Below, piece by piece: positions 59,719-64,000 of a DNA stretch of 64,000 bases. Positions within the stretch are counted from its first letter, which is position 1; every line of letters starts with the position of its first letter. Position numbers and translations under genes: made by a program. The stretch comes from Capnocytophaga bilenii (lineage in GTDB: Bacteria > Bacteroidota > Bacteroidia > Flavobacteriales > Flavobacteriaceae). The DNA is taken from contig NZ_JAGDYP010000003.1 in assembly GCF_017565765.1 (NCBI RefSeq), positions 186,001 to 250,000 of the forward strand, written 5' to 3'. Below the pieces are notes generated by a model. The model saw nothing but the letters and a program-made list of their open reading frames with translations, did no database searches and was not told the DNA's origin.

Positions 59719-59830
59719 CAAACGCAATGAGGGTGGTAGCTCATTGTAAAACTTCAAATAATAGTTTTCATAATTTAAAGTTTTGGTTGGTTAATGGAAA
59801 AGTCCGATAGCAATATCGGGCTTTTTTTTT
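59719..59830 (+). ncRNA. Candidate small RNA
   Basis: About 105 nt from a TACCTTTG promoter to a hairpin terminator (AGTCCGATA, GCAA loop, TATCGGGCT, nine T). A hairpin CAATGAG-GGTGGTAG-CTCATTG lies at its 5' end. No credible coding frame. Family not recognised. Confidence 0.5.
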
Positions 59831-59848
59831 GCTCCCATTCACACCCTA

Positions 59849-59925
59849 ACTCGAGCGAAGGTTCAGCGAAGGTTCAGCGAAGGATAAAAAGCCCGTGCGG
59901 CTCGCGCCAAAGGAAAGCCCCTTCA
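59849..59925 (+). repeat. Dispersed AGCGAAGG repeat, copy 5
   Basis: Three GAGCGAAGG/CAGCGAAGG units then AAAGCCCGTGCGGCTCGCG, as in copies 3 and 4. Confidence 0.8.
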
Positions 59926-59981
59926 CCTCTACAAAATAAGGTTAAAAGTGTTAAAGTTTTTGGAAGTTCAGAAAATAGCTT

Positions 59982-59989
59982 TATCTTTG
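59982..59989 (+). promoter_or_regulatory. Promoter -7 box of the prolyl oligopeptidase gene
   Basis: TATCTTTG, 60 bases before the ATG. Confidence 0.6.
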
Positions 59990-60049
59990 CACGAAAAATT
60001 GTGCTCAATACCAAAGGTAAATGACAAACATTTTAAACATTAAAATATA

Positions 60050-62197
60050 ATGAAACACTTTTTACTAACGGGAACGATGCTAGCTTTATTAGTGAGTTGC
60101 AACCAAACTACTACTTCTGAACAAACTACTACAAACTCCGAACCAATGAATTATCCTTCTACTAAAAAAGGAGAGGTAGTCGATACCTACTTTGGTACAA
60201 CAGTACCCGATCCCTACCGATGGCTTGAAGATGATAAATCAGCAGAAACCGCCCAATGGGTAAAAGATCAAAACGATTTTACCTTTGCCTATCTGTCAAA
60301 AATCCCCTACCGAAATACTATCAAAGAAAAACTACAAAAGCTTTGGAACTACGAAAGAATAGGAGCACCCTTCACCGAAGGCGACTATACCTATTATTAC
60401 AAAAATGACGGCTTGCAAAACCAGTCCGTATTATACCGCAAAGACAAACAAGGAAAAGAAGAAATATTCCTAAACCCCAACACCTTTGCTGCCGATGGCA
60501 CCACCTCTCTGGCAACCGTAGCGTTTACCGAAGATGGTAGCCTTGTAGCTTACTTGATTTCTGAAGGAGGAAGCGACTGGCGCAAAGCAATAGTACTAAA
60601 CACTAAAACAAAACAGCAAGTAGGCGATACACTTGTTGATGTGAAATTTAGTGGTGTAGCTTGGAAAGGCAACGAAGGATTTTTTTATTCTAGTTACGAT
60701 AAGCCAAAAGGCAGTGAGCTATCGGCTAAAACCGACCAGCACAAGCTATACTATCACAAGTTAGGCACTCCACAAAAAGAAGATGTACTTATATTTGGAG
60801 GTTCAGCTGCCGAAAAGTACCGCTATGTAACAGGGACAACTTCTGAAGACGGGTGCTACCTATTCATTTCAGCAGCCAACGCCACTTCGGGAAATAAACT
60901 ATTTCTCAAAGACCTCACCCATCTTAAAAACCCTTTAGTAACAATTACCAACGATTTAGAAAGCGACATTCACTTTCTTACCGTCAAAGATAAATACATC
61001 TATTTTGAAACCAACCGCAATGCCCCCAACGGCAAACTCGTAAAAGCAGCTGTAGATAAGCCGCAACCCGAACATTGGCAAGAAGTAATCTCCGAAACAG
61101 AAAATGTACTAAGCGTATCAACAGCAGGAAACTACATCTTCGCCACCTATATGGTAGATGCACTTTCACAAGTGAAACAATACGACTACAATGGCAAGCT
61201 TATACGCCAAATCACCCTGCCTGCTTTGGGTACAGCTTCAGGATTTTATGCTAAAAAAGGAGAAACACACACCTATTATACATTTACCAACTATGCCTAC
61301 CCTCCACAAATATACAAATTAGATTTAGCAACAGGAGCTGCCGAACTCTATTGGAAACCCAACATCGCCTTCAACAGCGATGATTACCAAACAAAACAAG
61401 TATTTTACCAAAGCAAAGACGGTACAAAAGTACCAATGATCATCACCTATAAAAAAGGACTCCAACTCAATGGGAATAACCCTACCTTATTATATGGGTA
61501 CGGAGGGTTCAACGTTAGTTTGCCACCTTCATTCGGAGTAGTAAATGCAGTTTGGATGGAATTGGGAGGTGTATATGCTGTAGCCAATTTGCGCGGCGGT
61601 GGCGAATACGGAAAAAAATGGCACAATGCAGGTACAAAAATGCAAAAACAAAACGTATTTGACGATTTTATAGCTGCTGGCGAGTATTTAGTAAAAGAAA
61701 AATATACTTCACCTTCCTATTTAGCTATCAAAGGAGGTTCTAACGGAGGATTATTAGTAGGTGCAACAATGTTACAACGCCCCGACCTATTCAAAGTTGC
61801 ATTGCCCGCAGTAGGAGTACTCGATATGCTTAGATATCACACCTTTACAGCAGGCGCAGGCTGGGCGTATGACTACGGCACCGCCGATGACAGCAAAGAA
61901 ATGTTTGAGTATCTGAAAGGTTACTCACCATTACACAACGTAAAAGAAGGAGTACAATACCCTGCAACCCTCATAACCACAGGCGATCACGACGATAGGG
62001 TAGTGCCAGCACACAGCTTTAAGTTTGCAGCTGAATTGCAAGCAAAACAAACCGGCAGTAACCCTATACTTATAAGGATAGAAACCAATGCAGGACACGG
62101 CGCAGGCACACCCGTTAGCAAAATAATAGAACAAAGTGCTGACGAACGCGCTTTCACCCTCTGGAATATGGGTGTAAAAGAGTTACCAAAAAAATAA
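60050..62197 (+). CDS. Prolyl oligopeptidase (S9A) lipoprotein
   Basis: A 715-residue serine peptidase with a lipoprotein signal ([17 protein letters not shown], Cys17). [18 protein letters not shown] is the S9A N-terminal helix, a propeller covers about 85-440, and the hydrolase domain has [24 protein letters not shown], the nucleophile GGSNGGLL, the Asp of [14 protein letters not shown] and the His of NAGHGAGTP. It cleaves after Pro in short peptides, probably in the periplasm. It complements the DPP IV at 13890. The plus strand is C-rich here, as in that gene. Confidence 0.94.
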   Translation: MKHFLLTGTMLALLVSCNQTTTSEQTTTNSEPMNYPSTKKGEVVDTYFGTTVPDPYRWLEDDKSAETAQWVKDQNDFTFAYLSKIPYRNTIKEKLQKLWNYERIGAPFTEGDYTYYYKNDGLQNQSVLYRKDKQGKEEIFLNPNTFAADGTTSLATVAFTEDGSLVAYLISEGGSDWRKAIVLNTKTKQQVGDTLVDVKFSGVAWKGNEGFFYSSYDKPKGSELSAKTDQHKLYYHKLGTPQKEDVLIFGGSAAEKYRYVTGTTSEDGCYLFISAANATSGNKLFLKDLTHLKNPLVTITNDLESDIHFLTVKDKYIYFETNRNAPNGKLVKAAVDKPQPEHWQEVISETENVLSVSTAGNYIFATYMVDALSQVKQYDYNGKLIRQITLPALGTASGFYAKKGETHTYYTFTNYAYPPQIYKLDLATGAAELYWKPNIAFNSDDYQTKQVFYQSKDGTKVPMIITYKKGLQLNGNNPTLLYGYGGFNVSLPPSFGVVNAVWMELGGVYAVANLRGGGEYGKKWHNAGTKMQKQNVFDDFIAAGEYLVKEKYTSPSYLAIKGGSNGGLLVGATMLQRPDLFKVALPAVGVLDMLRYHTFTAGAGWAYDYGTADDSKEMFEYLKGYSPLHNVKEGVQYPATLITTGDHDDRVVPAHSFKFAAELQAKQTGSNPILIRIETNAGHGAGTPVSKIIEQSADERAFTLWNMGVKELPKK

Positions 62198-62398
62198 TAA
62201 AAAAGAGAAAGTATAAAATATTTTGGGAAAATAACACGAGTGTTTTTTTATATCTACAACACTTTTCTTAAACAGATTTTTTTAATGTTTTTTTACATTT
62301 CAGTAAATAAGAGTTTGTAAAATGTAAAAGAACTGTTAAATTTCTATGTTTGTGAAAAAATTAATGTAATTAAGTTTGCGGGTATAAAATAAAATGCG

Positions 62399-62406
62399 TA
62401 CGTTTG
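62399..62406 (+). promoter_or_regulatory. Promoter -7 box of the gldKL operon
   Basis: TACGTTTG, 27 bases before the gldK ATG. Confidence 0.65.
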
Positions 62407-62433
62407 CACCCTAATTAAATGTGAATTTAAACA

Positions 62434-63810
62434 ATGTTTATGGCAAGAAGAATATTTGTAGTGCTACTGTTACTTATGGTAACAACTGCGTGTATGCGTG
62501 GTGGTGGCGATAACAAAGGAGAGCTTGTAGGTGTAGGAGGTAAAAGCTGGAAACAACCTACGCCCTATGGTATGACGCTTATTCCGAGTGGTTCTTTCAT
62601 TATGGGTAGTTCCGATGATGATAAAACTGCGAGTTTTAACGCTACGGTAAAAACTGTGAGTGTAGGGTCATTCTATATGGATGAAACTGAAATCACAAAT
62701 AGTGAGTACAGACAGTTCGTCAATTGGGTACGCGATTCTATTATCCGTACACAATTAGCCGATATGGCTGAGCAAACAGGTCAAACTTCCGGAGGCGGCG
62801 GTATAGGTGATTATGCCTATCTTGACGCTAATACCGAGAAAATGAATGCTTGGCAACAGTACTTGCAAAATACTTACGGCGACCAAAAAGCCCGAAAGCT
62901 GAACAAGAAAAAACAGCTTATTTGGGATGTTAACAAATTCCCCGATGAGTACTATTCTGAGGTAATGGACAAAATGTACCTACCTGAAGAACAGGCTTAT
63001 AACGGAAAGAGAATTATGGACGTTCAAAAATTCGAGTTTAAATACCAATGGCTCGATATGGAAAAAGCTGCACGTGCAAGAGGTAACCGTAAAGACTTTA
63101 TAAAAGAAGAAATAGTAAAAGTTTATCCTGACACTACTGTTTGGATTCGCGACTTTAACTACTCTTATAACGAGCCAATGCATAATGACTACTTCTGGCA
63201 CGAGGCTTATGGTGAATACCCTGTAGTGGGCGTTACTTGGATACAAGCTAAAGCTTTCTGCGAATGGCGTACCCTAAACAAAAATGCTTACCAAAAAGCT
63301 AAAGGCGATTATACAGTGAATGCCTTCCGCTTACCAATTGAGTCAGAATGGGAATATGCTGCACGTGGAGGACTACCAGGAGGTACCTACCCTTGGGGAG
63401 GACCTTACGCTTATGACGATAAAGCTTGTTTCTCTGCAAACTTTAAACCTTTACGAGGTGACTATGCTTCAGATAATGCCTTATATACTGTTGAAGCAAA
63501 ATCATACGAGCCTAATGGATATAACCTATATAATATGGCAGGTAACGTATCGGAATGGACTAACACTTCTTATGACCCTAACTCATACGAGTATATGTCG
63601 ACAATGAACCCTAACGTATTGGATGATAGCAACAGACGTAAAGTAATACGTGGTGGTTCTTGGAAGGACGTTGCCTTTATGTTGCAAGTAAATACCCGTG
63701 ATTATGAGTACCAAGACTCTGCTCGTAGCTACATAGGATTCCGTACAGTACAAGACTTTATGGGTATTAGCGAAAAACAACAAGCTAAATCAGCTCGTGG
63801 ATTTAGATAA
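62434..63810 (+). CDS. gldK: Gliding motility / T9SS lipoprotein GldK
   Basis: A 458-residue lipoprotein (MFMARRIFVVLLLLMVTTAC, Cys20) with an FGE-sulfatase fold like GldJ: TLIPSGSFIMGSSDD, FYMDETEITNSEYRQFVNWV, EYPVVGVTWIQAKAFCEWRT, FRLPIESEWEYAARGG, LYNMAGNVSEWT, RRKVIRGGSWKDVAFM. With GldN it forms the periplasmic ring attached to the outer membrane in the type IX secretion system. The next gene is gldL, confirming the identity. A start at the third codon (Met3) is possible. Confidence 0.95.
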   Translation: MFMARRIFVVLLLLMVTTACMRGGGDNKGELVGVGGKSWKQPTPYGMTLIPSGSFIMGSSDDDKTASFNATVKTVSVGSFYMDETEITNSEYRQFVNWVRDSIIRTQLADMAEQTGQTSGGGGIGDYAYLDANTEKMNAWQQYLQNTYGDQKARKLNKKKQLIWDVNKFPDEYYSEVMDKMYLPEEQAYNGKRIMDVQKFEFKYQWLDMEKAARARGNRKDFIKEEIVKVYPDTTVWIRDFNYSYNEPMHNDYFWHEAYGEYPVVGVTWIQAKAFCEWRTLNKNAYQKAKGDYTVNAFRLPIESEWEYAARGGLPGGTYPWGGPYAYDDKACFSANFKPLRGDYASDNALYTVEAKSYEPNGYNLYNMAGNVSEWTNTSYDPNSYEYMSTMNPNVLDDSNRRKVIRGGSWKDVAFMLQVNTRDYEYQDSARSYIGFRTVQDFMGISEKQQAKSARGFR

Positions 63811-63876
63811 AAAAAAACAATAATAACAAAAATAGAAAATCAACTTATTTAAACAACAATTAAAAAAAATAGTATT

Positions 63877-64000
63877 ATGGCAGGAAGTAAATTGCAAAAA
63901 AAGATTTTTAATTACGCTTATGGTATCGGTGCCTCTGTGGTAATCGTGGGAGCGTTGGCTAAGATTTTGCATACAGATATTATGGGTATCAACGGTAGCG
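63877..64000 (+). CDS. gldL: Gliding motility / T9SS motor protein GldL, start only
   Basis: The first 41 codons before the window ends: MAGSKLQKKIFNYAYGIGAS and on, with the first membrane helix (VVIVGALAKIL) and the LHTDIMGI segment. GldL with GldM is the inner-membrane proton-driven motor of gliding and type IX secretion. It lies 66 bases after gldK. Confidence 0.93.
   Translation, partial: MAGSKLQKKIFNYAYGIGASVVIVGALAKILHTDIMGINGS

Larger units (their letters stand above)
59599..60049. other. Intergenic region: candidate small RNA, repeat, promoter
   Basis: About 450 bp. Contains a candidate small RNA (59719-59830), a dispersed repeat (59849-59925) and the promoter of the prolyl oligopeptidase gene. 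Frames here are short and not convincing. Confidence 0.65.

Noticed and set aside
59794-60024. 76-codon frame after the candidate small RNA
   Set aside because: It runs through a terminator hairpin and a dispersed repeat and has no protein-like pattern.
1-64000. CRISPR arrays, prophage, rRNA operon
   Set aside because: No regularly spaced direct repeats with unique spacers, no phage structural genes and no rRNA sequence were seen.

Overview
The window is from a low-GC Bacteroidota, family Flavobacteriaceae, most likely Capnocytophaga. The support is gliding/type IX secretion genes (gldJ, gldK, start of gldL), a SusC/SusD glycan-uptake locus, the Bacteroidota promoter signature TAnnTTTG before many genes, a general lack of Shine-Dalgarno sequences except before rpsU, and lipoproteins with acidic or lysine-rich residues just after the lipidated cysteine. 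Genus is inferred; no rRNA is present.

Layout. 0-10.4 kb: mostly minus-strand genes (zeta-toxin-like kinase, S51 peptidase, ParE-type toxin-antitoxin pair, YD-like secreted protein, methyltransferase, small HExxH protein, LysE exporter, RNase R, M23 peptidase). Four identical 16-bp palindromes TGTTCCACGTGGAACA at 3.06-4.55 kb match the known chromosomal parS site bound by ParB, so this is probably the centromere next to the replication origin. An AT-rich gap at 8.65-9.17 kb with three copies of TTATTAACAA is one origin candidate. 10.5-13.8 kb: an accessory patch with a broken AlbA/Fic-like gene, a DUF1016 (PDDEXK) nuclease containing 27-bp DNA palindromes, an MmcQ/YjbR protein, a possible NTF2-fold immunity protein and a GNAT enzyme. 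13.9-31.6 kb: plus-strand core genes (DPP IV, PiT phosphate transporter, GldJ, MurF, a QueD-beta-phosphoglucomutase fusion, Pgi, Map, TcdA, RpiB, TatD, S21, a BspA-like lipoprotein, AspS), with GNAT and HicAB toxin-antitoxin modules inserted at 21.8-23.2 kb.

31.6-34.9 kb: minus-strand tRNA-Met, FeoA-FeoB and a TlpA-like thioredoxin. 35.4-44.3 kb: a polysaccharide-utilisation locus (SusC, SusD, GH18 endoglycosidase, DUF1735/LamG lipoprotein) resembling N-glycan harvesting loci; its SusC is split by an IS1182-type element at 37.8-39.6 kb. 44.3-48.9 kb: anaerobic ribonucleotide reductase NrdDG, a second DUF1016 nuclease with the same type of palindrome, and a 2-Cys peroxiredoxin. 49.1-51.5 kb: LCMT-like methyltransferase, paralogue of the YD-like protein, outer-membrane barrel. 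51.7-58.0 kb: surface-glycan operon (flippase, GT2, GT8, GT4, acyltransferase). 58-64 kb: TerB/DnaJ protein, SRP RNA, spermidine-synthase-like protein, prolyl oligopeptidase, gldK and the start of gldL.

Most notable: the parS cluster; constant-outline 27-bp palindromes inside DUF1016 coding sequence; the QueD-PGM fusion; the strong Shine-Dalgarno of rpsU; a HicB antitoxin that seems to lack most of its DNA-binding domain; and several families of intergenic repeats.
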